A DNA stretch of 43,881 bases. Source: Clostridiales bacterium. GTDB lineage: Bacteria; Bacillota; Clostridia; Lutisporales; Lutisporaceae. The stretch covers positions 1-43,881 of the forward strand of contig JAAYMO010000253.1 of assembly GCA_012521375.1 (NCBI GenBank). Reading direction: 5' to 3'. How positions within the stretch are numbered: position 1 is the first letter of the stretch; every line of letters starts with the position of its first letter. Under the pieces are notes generated by a model, which saw only the letters and a program-made list of their open reading frames with translations, did no database searches and was not told the origin of the DNA. Positions 34,011 through 43,358 of this stretch are shown piece after piece. Made by a program: the position numbers and the translations under genes.

Positions 34011-37000
34011 GTGTATAAATCCAAAAAAACTACTGCTTTGTTGTTGTCTTTAATAATGATGTTCTCGCTTGTACTAAGCCCTCTCTCGGCAGTATATGCA
34101 AGCGAACAGCCAAAATTACCAAAAGTAGAGCCATCTAAAGATACTAAGACACCTACAACACCGCCAGATATAAACCCACTTAAAGCACCGCTAAATACAA
34201 AGCCATCTACAACACCAACATTACCAAATATACCATCAATAACTACTCCGAGTATATCTGCAGTAGCCTTGGAAAAAGCGGCCAGGGTTCAGGGAGTCAA
34301 TTACGAAGAAAAGGAAGGTATAAAGAGGGTTCCCGAAGGAGTAGTATATGAGCTGAGGGAATTGACACTTGATAGATTTTTTACCTACGACATTGATGAA
34401 AATGTTTCGATAGATGACATGGATGACGAAGAACTTCTTGAAAGGATAAATGGTATTAGAGTTCCTCCAGGAGCAAAAATTTTAGCAGTACCTCATAGTT
34501 ATTTGGAATTCTTTGCACCTGAAAAGAAAGAAATTTACATCGATGAAGAGCTGGGAAATGCATTTAAAATATTGAGATACGAAGGCAAGGATGAACATAA
34601 CAATAACCTTTATTCAGTGGAGATCCCTGATCTTTTGGAAGTATTCAGTTCTTACGAGATACCGGAGCAGACTGTTCATCTTACTACAGGCAACATCGCC
34701 TATATTGATCCGGACTTTGAACTGAGCCCGGAAAGCGGAATGCCCAAAAACTATATTGCAAAGGCAAATGACTCTGTGCTGTATGAAGATTCAATTGTAA
34801 AAGTTACAGCAGATGGGAATAAACATATTCTGACGCTGAAAAGCAATGTAATGGTATTCGAATATCCATTTAAGGATAAAGGGAGAAATCTCGATAAAAA
34901 GAAGTTAGAGAAAGATGAAGAGGAAAAAGAATATTACAGTGATGTAAAAGGGGAAGATAATAAAACCAATCTCAAAGTGGCTGTGAGAGTAAAAGAGGGA
35001 AGCAGTGTAGTTGTAGAAAATCCAAAACTCAATGTAAAGATGGAAATTAATCCACTTACTTCTCAGTTGGATGCTAAATTTGCTTTTGATTGTAAGGCTA
35101 CAGCAGATATAACATTGCTTGGAGAGTTGGCCTTTAATCATACTTTGGAAAAATGCGTATATGGCTACGATATAAATTTAGGAAAGGTTGCAGGAAAAGA
35201 AAAGGGAAATGCAGCTTTTGTAGGAATATTTTTGGTTCTAGGTGTAAATGGCGAGATAAATGTAGAGGTTAGAACAATGACCACAGGAGATGCAGAGGCA
35301 GGTTTTGCATATAAATCTATCGGTTGGGGCAGCTTGCCTTATTATATAGGACCATATGCTACGTTTAGGCCTGCATCCTTTGATATGAGCTTCACAGTAG
35401 ATGGTGAGATTCATGCAACTTTGGCATGTGTTCCGCAAGTAGGAGTAGTAATCTGGGGATGTGAACTTGGAGTACTTCAAATATGGGTAGGCTTTAAATC
35501 ATCAGCAGAATTCCATTTCCAAGGAGGTGGAGGCACAGATACTGAGGAAACTTTCAGCGGAGAAGGCACCATTGATTTGCGGGCCTTCGGCGAGCTGGTT
35601 GGTTATCTAATCGGAAGGAGATATTCCATCTTCTATATTGAATTGCCCATCTTCAAAGGAGAATGGAAGATAGGGCAGGAAGTTTCAGGCAGCGGAGGAG
35701 ATGGGGTAAGGAAGGTGTTACCATATTTCCAGGTAACAGCTGATGCATATTCAAATATAGTGGAAGGGAAAGTGGCGTTTTCGACCTCTGGGAAAGTTAA
35801 TACAGGATATATGGGCAAGGACATAGGTGAATCTGCTGGTTTTGAGAAATATAGCAATGGTGCTGTTATTGTGAAAGTATATGATAGGGAAGGAATATTA
35901 AAACTCGAACATGTCACTGGAACTGATGATAATGGAAAATTCTCCGTAAATTACGGTAATTTATTGGCCACTGATTGGGTTGAAGTAGAAGTTCCGGAGA
36001 ATGAGAGCCCCGTAATCACTTTAGAAGATGGGAAAAAATTTAAGGTAGCAGGAGTAAGCAAACGCATAAGGGCTACGGTGCCTTTTATCGAAATGGACTT
36101 TAATGTAGATACCCTCAATGATGTGATTACAGGCTGGGTATCGGGAGATTATACAGGACCCGTTACTATTAAAATATGGCATATGGATAATTCTATAGTT
36201 ACCAAAGTAGTAAATGCACAAGGTGGTATATTTAGACTTGATTATCCCATCGATCGGAATACACTTCATGTGACGGTAGATATTCCATTCGAAGGTAGGT
36301 CATTTGGTACAGGAGAGTTGAAGGGCAGGAACCTTGATGCAATAGAAATAATATCAAAGATAGAATATGAATATTGGCCAGAGGAACACGTAGATTCTAT
36401 TATGGAGAGGTTTGGAACCAATCCTGCTTGGCAGAATGCAGCAGACGTTAACAAAAAATTTTTGGGTATTTCTGAAGAAGAGTTTTTTGAAGGACTTGAA
36501 CGTGCTGTGAGTATCAAAAGTAAAAAAGTAGTTGGTAGAATAATCAACAAAGGCGCTATGAGCTGGTTGGAAAAACAAGGAGCTAACTATGTAAGACCGG
36601 AAACAGACAGCGGAAATACTAAATGGTGTGATGCCACTGTAAAAATAACAGAAATACCCATAATATCAGAAGAGCTTCTAAGTGCTATACAACGCTATAG
36701 ACAACTTCATCCACAAAGAACAATTCCCGGTGTGAGTAGTCATGTTGGTGGTATGGAGGTATACAGAGCTACAACACGAACAACACAGGAGATGGGATTA
36801 AGGCTCAAAAGGGATGGCAGCAGTCCTTCAGGATATGCAATAGAAACATATCCTACATCTACAGCTAAGTTTGAGTTTGATCCTGGGTGCATAGCATATA
36901 GAATTGAGGTAGAATACGAAGGTCTGACTGTTGTGCATGAATATTGCCCATATGAAACCCATGTCGCTGAACTTTATGAGGATGAGCCAAGCATGTCAGA

Positions 37001-37226
37001 TATAATCGGTCCTTTGAGGGAGGCATACAGACTGAGATCACAAGAGAGGATAGAATCAGTAATTAATCCGGCACAAGAAAGACTAAATCCGGCACAAGAA
37101 AGACTAAATCCGATACAAGAAAGATTAAATCTGGTAGAACAACAAATGAATCCTGTAGAACAACAATTAAATCCAGTAGAAGGTTTGCAAAACCAGCAAC
37201 TGGATAGACAGCAACAAAATCGTTAA
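34011..37226 (+). CDS. Giant secreted protein of an unrecognised family (paralogue 1)
   Basis: 1071-aa protein with a signal peptide (cleavage near YA30-SE), a Pro/Thr-rich linker (32-85), and a long region that matches the protein at 39716-43183 along its length. Shared blocks are AARxQGVxY (about 90), HLTTGNIAYI (about 230), a Lys/Glu-rich charged patch (about 290-315), and the best-conserved core (about 398-560) with AFVGIFLVLG, ACVPQVGVVIWG, LQIWVG, GGGGT, IDLRAFGELVG, YSIFYIELPIFKGEW. After residue 570 come two carboxypeptidase-regulatory-like beta units (NDVITGWVSGDYTGPV). It ends in six 7-residue NPxxERL-type repeats. There is no SLH or sortase anchor. The start is GTG 34011 with GGAAGTGAGG upstream. 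Function unknown; placement suggests a surface role. Confidence 0.85.
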   Translation: MYKSKKTTALLLSLIMMFSLVLSPLSAVYASEQPKLPKVEPSKDTKTPTTPPDINPLKAPLNTKPSTTPTLPNIPSITTPSISAVALEKAARVQGVNYEEKEGIKRVPEGVVYELRELTLDRFFTYDIDENVSIDDMDDEELLERINGIRVPPGAKILAVPHSYLEFFAPEKKEIYIDEELGNAFKILRYEGKDEHNNNLYSVEIPDLLEVFSSYEIPEQTVHLTTGNIAYIDPDFELSPESGMPKNYIAKANDSVLYEDSIVKVTADGNKHILTLKSNVMVFEYPFKDKGRNLDKKKLEKDEEEKEYYSDVKGEDNKTNLKVAVRVKEGSSVVVENPKLNVKMEINPLTSQLDAKFAFDCKATADITLLGELAFNHTLEKCVYGYDINLGKVAGKEKGNAAFVGIFLVLGVNGEINVEVRTMTTGDAEAGFAYKSIGWGSLPYYIGPYATFRPASFDMSFTVDGEIHATLACVPQVGVVIWGCELGVLQIWVGFKSSAEFHFQGGGGTDTEETFSGEGTIDLRAFGELVGYLIGRRYSIFYIELPIFKGEWKIGQEVSGSGGDGVRKVLPYFQVTADAYSNIVEGKVAFSTSGKVNTGYMGKDIGESAGFEKYSNGAVIVKVYDREGILKLEHVTGTDDNGKFSVNYGNLLATDWVEVEVPENESPVITLEDGKKFKVAGVSKRIRATVPFIEMDFNVDTLNDVITGWVSGDYTGPVTIKIWHMDNSIVTKVVNAQGGIFRLDYPIDRNTLHVTVDIPFEGRSFGTGELKGRNLDAIEIISKIEYEYWPEEHVDSIMERFGTNPAWQNAADVNKKFLGISEEEFFEGLERAVSIKSKKVVGRIINKGAMSWLEKQGANYVRPETDSGNTKWCDATVKITEIPIISEELLSAIQRYRQLHPQRTIPGVSSHVGGMEVYRATTRTTQEMGLRLKRDGSSPSGYAIETYPTSTAKFEFDPGCIAYRIEVEYEGLTVVHEYCPYETHVAELYEDEPSMSDIIGPLREAYRLRSQERIESVINPAQERLNPAQERLNPIQERLNLVEQQMNPVEQQLNPVEGLQNQQLDRQQQNR
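37065..37190 (+). repeat. Tandem 21-bp repeat encoding NPAQERL-type heptads
   Basis: Six consecutive 21-bp units (37065, 37086, 37107, 37128, 37149, 37170) encode NPAQERL twice, NPIQERL, NLVEQQM, NPVEQQL and NPVEGLQ. The first two units are almost identical in DNA. The array forms the C-terminal tail of the giant protein and is predicted to be helical; unit number could vary by slippage. Confidence 0.88.
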
Positions 37227-37240
37227 AATAATTTGATTCT

Positions 37241-37271
37241 GGGCTCCATCTCCGAAAGGGGCTGGAGTCCC
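37241..37271 (+). terminator. Possible attenuator/terminator hairpin after giant gene 1
   Basis: GGGCTCCA (37241-37248) pairs with TGGAGTCCC (37263-37271) with one bulge, followed by TTCTGTTT. The T-tail is weak and the next gene starts 25 bases on, so partial termination or coupling is likely. Confidence 0.5.
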
Positions 37272-37295
37272 TTCTGTTTAGAAAGGGGTGAAATA

Positions 37296-39524
37296 ATGAG
37301 AAAAGTAATAATACTGATATGTTTTAGCATTATGATGTCATTATGTTTACCTGTGAATGCAGATACTTTTCCTGCAGGCAAAATAAATCTTCCAAATCCG
37401 GATTCGCTGCCAATACTACTAGACCCAAGACTTCAGCCTCTAACTTTCAGCCCTCCGGAAGGCTTGGAACTGGTAAAAGCAGAGAAAAATCTGGTTTCTA
37501 TCAAGTGGAAAGATACAGCAGTAATAGAAACACTATATGTAGTGGAAAGAAAAACAGAAAACGGGAGCTATGCTGAAATAAAAGTTCTACCAAAGGATAG
37601 CGTTTCCTTTGAAGATATAACAGTGGAACCGGGAATCACTTACTACTATAGGGTAAAGGCCGGAAAAGAGGAAAAGAACTCAGCAACAGGAAAAATGGAA
37701 ATCAAATACTCAGCATACTCTAATGAACTTAAGGTGACTACACCAACATCAGATGGAACAACAACCGGTGGGCCAATTAAGGATATAAAGATCATTGGAG
37801 AAGTGAAAAGACCGAGCCTGGAAGTCAAACCAAAGCTACCTGACATAAGTATAAAACCTGACCTTGGGACTGTTCTTGGAACAGGTACAGATACAGAAAC
37901 AGATACAAGCACAGGAACAGGTACGGAAACAGGTACAGGATCAGGAATAGGTAAGTTTCTGGAATTAGGTATAGACCCAGGAAGCTTAACCAAACCTGGA
38001 GCAATTACTATTCCTGGTAGTGGAACTGAATCCGGTACAATTACAGATACTGAAACTACACCAGGAACTCAGAGTCAAGACGCAACTATTTCTGCAGAGA
38101 TAAAGGCTCCTGAAGGATTAGTAGGAGAAGCAATAAGCGAGAATCAAATTGCCCTTGCATGGCAGGATAAATCAGATAATGAGTTGGGGTTTTTATTATA
38201 TAGAACGGCTACAGGAGAATGGGAAGAAGCAGCAGTATTGAATGCGAATACAACTGAATATGTAGATGCAAATCTTTTGCCAAATACCACATATTACTAC
38301 GTATTGTTTGCATACAATGAAACCAGTATATCAACGGAATCAAATTTTGTTGAGATAACAACTCCAAAAGCAGCACAGACTCAAGTAACGGCTCCAGCTG
38401 CACCTGAAGCACTTGCAGCAGAGGCTAAAAGCCCTACAGAAGTTGTACTCACCTGGATAGATAAATCAGATAATGAACAAGGCTTTATAATTTACAGGAC
38501 TTCTACCGGAGAATGGGAGCAGGCTGCAGTAGTAAGCGCTAATACTACTACCTATACAGATATTAACCTTAAGCCTAACACTACCTATTACTATGCAGTA
38601 TTTGCATACAGAGACAGTAGTTTTTCCGCGCAATCCAATATTGCAGAGGTTTTGACTACACAAGCTGCATCAACAGCTTTAACAGCTCCTGAAGGACTTA
38701 CAGCTCAAGCACAGAAACCCAATGAAGTTTTATTAACTTGGCAGGATAAATCAGATAACGAAGATGGATTTTTACTATATAGGACATCCACAGGAGATTG
38801 GGAAGTAATAGCAACACTAGGTGCTAATGTAACTACTTTTACAGATATTGCAGTTCAGCCCAATACAAAATATTACTATGTAGTATATGCATTTGCAGGA
38901 GAAACACCTTCGACAGAATCAAATATGGTTGAGATAACTACCCCAAGTCAGACTACAGCTACAACGGTGGATTTCACAGGAGCAAGCAGCTGGGCATTGG
39001 AAGAATTAAAAAAGGCCGTAGACTATGGCTTGTATACAGACAGGATAATGAACAATTATACCCAAAGTATAACACGTGAAGAATTCTGTGAACTGGTAGT
39101 AAAGCTTTATGAAAAACTGAAAGGTATAGCGGCTGTTCCTGTATCACCGAACCCATTTATAGATACCTCTAACGAAAACATACTCAAGGCATACGGTGCA
39201 GGAATTGTAACCGGAACAAGTGCAAATACGTTTTCTCCCAACAATCTCATCACCAGACAGGATATATGTGTTATGCTCTATAGAGCAATAACAGGCTCAG
39301 TTACCAATGTGGATACAAATATAGACGGGGTTCCTGCTTTTACAGATGAAAACCTGATAGGTCAATGGGCTGTCAAAGAAGTGAAATTTGCAGTAAAGAA
39401 CAATATTATGCAAGGCTCAGCTTCAAAGATTATGCCAAGAGACAATACCACCAGAGAACAAGCCGTATTACTTGTGGTGAGAGTATATGAGAGATTTACA
39501 GATACAAAGCAGATAAACAAATAA
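37296..39524 (+). CDS. Surface protein with fibronectin type III repeats and SLH domains
   Basis: 742-aa exported protein. The signal peptide (1-23, ending NAD) is followed by FnIII domain 1 (about 53-148), a Thr/Gly/Glu-rich linker with TGTETGT-like runs (about 153-265), three highly similar FnIII domains (about 269-355, 365-453, 463-548; each with LxWxDKSDNExGF, YRTxTGxWE and PNTxYYY), and three C-terminal SLH modules (about 561-742; ITREEFCELVVKLYEKL, ITRQDICVMLYRAI, TTREQAVLLVVRVYE). The SLH part resembles those of the two minus-strand SLH proteins. The ATG at 37296 has AAGGGGTG upstream; an in-frame start at 37233 lies before the hairpin. It sits between the two giant paralogues and likely anchors to the wall with them. 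Confidence 0.9.
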   Translation: MRKVIILICFSIMMSLCLPVNADTFPAGKINLPNPDSLPILLDPRLQPLTFSPPEGLELVKAEKNLVSIKWKDTAVIETLYVVERKTENGSYAEIKVLPKDSVSFEDITVEPGITYYYRVKAGKEEKNSATGKMEIKYSAYSNELKVTTPTSDGTTTGGPIKDIKIIGEVKRPSLEVKPKLPDISIKPDLGTVLGTGTDTETDTSTGTGTETGTGSGIGKFLELGIDPGSLTKPGAITIPGSGTESGTITDTETTPGTQSQDATISAEIKAPEGLVGEAISENQIALAWQDKSDNELGFLLYRTATGEWEEAAVLNANTTEYVDANLLPNTTYYYVLFAYNETSISTESNFVEITTPKAAQTQVTAPAAPEALAAEAKSPTEVVLTWIDKSDNEQGFIIYRTSTGEWEQAAVVSANTTTYTDINLKPNTTYYYAVFAYRDSSFSAQSNIAEVLTTQAASTALTAPEGLTAQAQKPNEVLLTWQDKSDNEDGFLLYRTSTGDWEVIATLGANVTTFTDIAVQPNTKYYYVVYAFAGETPSTESNMVEITTPSQTTATTVDFTGASSWALEELKKAVDYGLYTDRIMNNYTQSITREEFCELVVKLYEKLKGIAAVPVSPNPFIDTSNENILKAYGAGIVTGTSANTFSPNNLITRQDICVMLYRAITGSVTNVDTNIDGVPAFTDENLIGQWAVKEVKFAVKNNIMQGSASKIMPRDNTTREQAVLLVVRVYERFTDTKQINK
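38103..38940 (+). repeat. Three tandem FnIII-encoding repeats of about 285 bp
   Basis: Units starting near 38103, 38392 and 38685 encode FnIII domains that share DKSDNE, YRT, TG-WE and PNT-YYY at matched places, separated by short Ala/Thr/Gln-rich spacers. They arose by internal duplication. The DNA is similar but not identical. Confidence 0.85.
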
Positions 39525-39543
39525 ATATATCTATATATAATAT

Positions 39544-39566
39544 GAACGCACATGCGTTCTTTTTTT
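39544..39566 (+). terminator. Rho-independent terminator after the FnIII/SLH gene
   Basis: GAACGC and GCGTTC form a six-base stem with an ACAT loop, followed by eight T. The remaining 150 bases to 39716 hold the promoter of the next gene. Confidence 0.9.
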
Positions 39567-39634
39567 AATGCATGGAAACACAAAAATTTTTTACAATTTT
39601 TCGAAAAAATAATCAATAATTTAAAAGCTTTTAT

Positions 39635-39664
39635 TTGACTTTTTTCTTATTATAGAGTTAATAT
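39635..39664 (+). promoter_or_regulatory. Candidate sigma-A promoter of giant gene 2
   Basis: TTGACT (39635-39640), an 18-base spacer and TAATAT (39659-39664). The start point would be near 39671, 45 bases before the ATG. Confidence 0.45.
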
Positions 39665-39715
39665 TGCGCAATTGGAACAGTTTCCCAAAAATTATTTTCA
39701 AGAGGAAGTGAAGAA

Positions 39716-42700
39716 ATGAATAAGCTTAATAAGAGCATTTCGCTGTTATTATCTCTGGTGATGGTTTTTTCTATTTTAATATCACCCTTTTCGGTGGCGG
39801 AAGCTAGTGTACCCATCGCACCTACCAGGCGTACTATACAGGATACTTTAAAGACACCAGACGATATTAAAGCCCCAAATATCAGCACACCCCAAATTGA
39901 TACAGACCTTCTTGATTTGGGTATTAAGGATCGGGACAGACTAAAAAGGGAAATCGGGAAGCTTGTCCAGGTAGAAACTGCCGCCAGGGCTCAGGGAGTC
40001 ACATATAAATTAAAAGATGGAGTAGAAAAAATACCTGAAACCATCAATTATAATCTGGAACAGATAAGGCTGGATGATATAGTGGCTTATGGAGATGGAG
40101 CTAAGGTTACAGAGCAAGAAGCCATAGATCCAAAAAAATTCAAAGGATTAAGGTATAATCCTGGTTCTAAATACATGGTTCTTCCAAAAGACACTGCCTC
40201 AACCTTTGCACCAAAACTTAACAAAATATATATTGATGAAGTGGAAGGATTAGCCTATAAGATTACTGAAGCTGGAGAAACGGATCCAGAGGGGAATAAA
40301 CAATACGTAGTAGAGACACCGGCTCTAACTGATATTTTCGAATCCTATAAGATACCAAAACAAGACATAAAACTTACTACAGGAAACATAGCCTATATCG
40401 GACCGGGCGTTGAATTGGACCCAATGAGCGGTATGACTAGAAACTACCAAGCCGCAAGTGATAAGGGCTTCATATCAAATGTTGAATATGATGGAAACAG
40501 ACATATCCTACACCTTACTCCTGGCAAAATGATATTCCAATATCCTTCTAAGGAAGAACAAAAAAAGACAGAGAAAGAAAAGGAAGAAGAAAAGAAGAAA
40601 AAGTTTGAGGGAGACTGGTGGGAGAAAGAACAGTACTCAGATCTAAGAGGCTTTGAAGAAGAATCGGAAATGAAGGTTGAAATAAAAATAAAAGAAGGAA
40701 CCATAATCATAGAAGATCCAACCTTTCACGCAGACTTTGACCTGAACTGGTTGACCACCCAAGCTATTGCAGACTTTTACTTTGAATCAAAAACCAAAGC
40801 AGATGTCGTATTTGAAGGTGAATTGAAATTTAACAAAACCGTTGAAACCTGTATATTTGGATATGATATTGACCTGGGATCAATAATGGGTAAAGAAAAA
40901 GGAAATAGAGCCTTTGTTGGAATATTTCTTGTACTTGGTGCCAACGGCCAAGTCAATGTGGAAGTAAGAACTATTGCTACAGGCAATGCAAGAGCAGGCT
41001 TTGCCTATAAAGCAGTTGCCTACGGCCTTGTCCCTTACTTTGTCGGCCCCTATGTAACATACAGACCCACAGGATTTGATGCTACCTTTAGCGCCAATGG
41101 AGAGCTTCATGCTGTATTGGCTTGTGTACCACAGGTAGGCGTCATAATATGGGGTACGGAGATAGGTGCTTTGCAAATCTGGCTGGGATTGAAAGGAGAT
41201 GCTGAATTCGATGTCAGGGGAGGGGGTGGTACTAGCAGCCAAGGGGAAATTGTCGGCAGGGGCTCACTGGATCTTAGAGCCTTTGCGGAAATGGTGGGCT
41301 TCCTATTTGGTAATAGGTACTCTATCTTTTATTTAGATTTTCCAATATACAAAGGGGAATGGATTGTTGGAGAACAGGTAGCAGGCGGAGCGGGAGACCT
41401 GGTAAGGGAAGTGGCAGCCAGTTTCCTTATAAAGGCTGATGCCAGCACCAATATGATAGAAGGCAAAGTAGTAATCGGCGAGGATTTAACACCTTATGCA
41501 AAAAGGGATATAGATATAGAAATATACAACTGGAGGACAGATAAGTATAAAATTACACTCAGAAGTACCACTGATGATGAGGGAAACTTCAGTATAAACA
41601 CCGGCTCATACAACTTACTGCCGTCAGACTATATAATCCTCAAAATTACACCGGCAGATTTATATGAAAGAGATAATAAAAAGTATAATGTAACAGGCCA
41701 AAGCCGAAAAATATATCCAACTGTTCCTTATACAGAAATGGATTTCAGTGTGGATCCTTTCAACGATGTGATTACAGGTGTAGTATCAGGCCAATATAAT
41801 GGTCCTGTCAATTTAGAGGTGGTACATTGGGATTGGACCAGGACAAAATACACAGCAAATGCGGTAAACGGAGTTTTCTCATTAATGGTACCTATAAAGG
41901 AAAAAACCAGATCAGTAGAAGGTTACTTAATCTTCGAAGGAGAAAAATATCCTGATTACGATTATAATGTGGTAAGAGAACCAAGTCTGGATGCATTAGA
42001 AATAGTATTCATAAACGAATATGAACCTGAAGTTGAGACAGATACTGAGCAACAAACCAGCACAATAAGAGAAATTCGAAGCACAAGACCTAGGAAAGGC
42101 GATGCCAGTACTCAAGACACCAATACTAGAGAAGAAAATACCGACGATAAAGGAAACAAATTAGTAAAACCCATTAAGATAATCGGAAGCATAACCAATA
42201 AGGCAGATATGGGTTTGGTAGAGGTAATGGGAGAAGATTATGTAAGAAATCCAGAATTAAATAATATATCTGTAAAGCCATATCTTGGAAATGTGAAGAT
42301 AGAAGCTATACCGCTAATTACTCCTATGATGAACATATTAAACGGAGGGAAATACTCGCATGTAACTGATCCATTGGCTGCAGAAGATGACTGGACTGCC
42401 ACTGTTCAAGCTAAACAGGTCGTGATGGACGGTAAAGCTACAGGAGCGTCCTCCTTCGAATTCGCTGATCCTCAAGCTCTTCACTATAGCATAGAAATAG
42501 AACATGAAGGATACAAGAAAAAGGTTTACTTTGACCCATTTGAATTCCATGTTGAAAATACTGTGCAAAAAATCAATGAATTTGCAAACAGACCATTCCA
42601 GAAGGAAATAAGACTAATAACAGAAGAGAGGATAGAATCAGTAGTGAATCCTGCAGATAATCTGCTACCTGGAGATATAATGAGACCAGGCAATGAAATT

Positions 42701-43183
42701 ATGAATCCAGGTGACATGATGAACCCCGGAAACAGATTAAATCCAGGTGATATCATGAATCCTGGAAACCTTATGACTCCGGGAAACACAATGAATCAGC
42801 AAAATAATGCACCTGATATAAGCCTGAACAACCTGACTCCGGGAGCAACCATGAAACAAAGCGTAAAGCAGCCTGCAACAACTTCTTTAGAGCAATGGAA
42901 TGCAAAATGGACTACCAAAATTGGCACCATGGATCTGAAACTAAACGGAACATCTATATCAGGAACTCTGGTACAGGGGAAAACTGCCTACCAGATAGAA
43001 GGTAAAATAGTAGACGGAGTATTCAAAGGAACCGTGATGATACCATCAGAAACATCGTTGTTTGGTGATATAGCATCCTTTGAAATGCAAATGTCATCAG
43101 ACGGCAAGAGCATAGAATTCAAAAACTTCGGCAGCAATACACAATTAAAGAGCCTGAATGGTACTAAGGCAACAAGGCAGTAA
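39716..43183 (+). CDS. Giant secreted protein of an unrecognised family (paralogue 2)
   Basis: 1155-aa paralogue of the protein at 34011-37226 with the same 30-residue signal peptide length (cleavage near EA30-SV) and the same block order: AARAQGVTY, KLTTGNIAYI, a longer Lys/Glu patch (about 278-305), and the core at about 395-558 (AFVGIFLVLG, ACVPQVGVIIWG, LQIWLG, GGGGT, LDLRAFAEMVG, YSIFYLDFPIYKGEW). Beta-rich units follow (NDVITGVVSGQYNGPV near 685). The C-terminal part differs: an Asn-Pro-Gly repeat tail (about 984-1027) and an extra domain (about 1060-1150; WNAKWTTKIGTMDLKLNG, SGTL, IEGKI) resembling small beta-barrel modules in secreted proteins. No wall anchor is present. AGGAAGTG precedes the ATG. 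Function unknown. Confidence 0.85.
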   Translation: MNKLNKSISLLLSLVMVFSILISPFSVAEASVPIAPTRRTIQDTLKTPDDIKAPNISTPQIDTDLLDLGIKDRDRLKREIGKLVQVETAARAQGVTYKLKDGVEKIPETINYNLEQIRLDDIVAYGDGAKVTEQEAIDPKKFKGLRYNPGSKYMVLPKDTASTFAPKLNKIYIDEVEGLAYKITEAGETDPEGNKQYVVETPALTDIFESYKIPKQDIKLTTGNIAYIGPGVELDPMSGMTRNYQAASDKGFISNVEYDGNRHILHLTPGKMIFQYPSKEEQKKTEKEKEEEKKKKFEGDWWEKEQYSDLRGFEEESEMKVEIKIKEGTIIIEDPTFHADFDLNWLTTQAIADFYFESKTKADVVFEGELKFNKTVETCIFGYDIDLGSIMGKEKGNRAFVGIFLVLGANGQVNVEVRTIATGNARAGFAYKAVAYGLVPYFVGPYVTYRPTGFDATFSANGELHAVLACVPQVGVIIWGTEIGALQIWLGLKGDAEFDVRGGGGTSSQGEIVGRGSLDLRAFAEMVGFLFGNRYSIFYLDFPIYKGEWIVGEQVAGGAGDLVREVAASFLIKADASTNMIEGKVVIGEDLTPYAKRDIDIEIYNWRTDKYKITLRSTTDDEGNFSINTGSYNLLPSDYIILKITPADLYERDNKKYNVTGQSRKIYPTVPYTEMDFSVDPFNDVITGVVSGQYNGPVNLEVVHWDWTRTKYTANAVNGVFSLMVPIKEKTRSVEGYLIFEGEKYPDYDYNVVREPSLDALEIVFINEYEPEVETDTEQQTSTIREIRSTRPRKGDASTQDTNTREENTDDKGNKLVKPIKIIGSITNKADMGLVEVMGEDYVRNPELNNISVKPYLGNVKIEAIPLITPMMNILNGGKYSHVTDPLAAEDDWTATVQAKQVVMDGKATGASSFEFADPQALHYSIEIEHEGYKKKVYFDPFEFHVENTVQKINEFANRPFQKEIRLITEERIESVVNPADNLLPGDIMRPGNEIMNPGDMMNPGNRLNPGDIMNPGNLMTPGNTMNQQNNAPDISLNNLTPGATMKQSVKQPATTSLEQWNAKWTTKIGTMDLKLNGTSISGTLVQGKTAYQIEGKIVDGVFKGTVMIPSETSLFGDIASFEMQMSSDGKSIEFKNFGSNTQLKSLNGTKATRQ
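42665..42796 (+). repeat. Degenerate tandem repeat encoding Asn-Pro-Gly (NPGD/NPGN) units
   Basis: About eight units of 15-18 bp encode PGDIM, PGNEIM, NPGDMM, NPGNRL, NPGDIM, NPGNLM, TPGNTM in series. They begin right after the RIESVVNP motif where the paralogue starts its NPAQERL array. Predicted to be a flexible, turn-rich tail. Confidence 0.85.
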
Positions 43184-43199
43184 AAGCATAGTAGTTTGT

Positions 43200-43228
43200 A
43201 AGAGCATACCACATGGTGTGCTCTTTTG
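43200..43228 (+). terminator. Rho-independent terminator after giant gene 2
   Basis: AAGAGCATACC (43200-43210) pairs with GGTGTGCTCTT (43215-43225; one G-T pair) across ACAT, followed by a short T-run. Confidence 0.82.
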
Positions 43229-43297
43229 CTATATATTGAAGGATTTTCCGAATATATGTCAAATAGTAATATACAGAATATATAAAAAATTTTTATA

Positions 43298-43330
43298 AAT
43301 ACCCATACTATGTCCAAAGGATAGGGTATT
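43298..43330. promoter_or_regulatory. Inverted repeat upstream of the WYL-type regulator gene
   Basis: AATACCC (43298-43304) and GGGTATT (43324-43330) form a perfect 7-bp inverted repeat with a 19-base spacer. It ends 28 bases before the ATG and overlaps a TATTAT -10-like stretch, so an autoregulatory operator is likely. Confidence 0.45.
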
Positions 43331-43358
43331 ATAAAATTTAGGGGGACTGGATAAATCT

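Noticed and set aside
37065-37190. 21-bp tandem repeat as a CRISPR array
   Set aside because: Units are directly abutting without spacers, stay in frame and encode a heptad protein repeat.
38103-38940. Repeated DNA as a mobile element or tandem non-coding repeat
   Set aside because: The units encode in-frame FnIII domains with conserved residues and have no terminal inverted repeats or transposase.
32767-39716. Shared GGAAGTGAG upstream of both AraC genes and both giant genes as a regulatory motif
   Set aside because: In each case it sits at ribosome-site distance from the start codon and is a variant Shine-Dalgarno sequence. Common control cannot be inferred from it.
40880-41242. Long minus-strand reading frame inside giant gene 2, and similar ones throughout
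   Set aside because: They lie fully opposite strong coding regions, lack ribosome sites and have composition expected of antisense frames.
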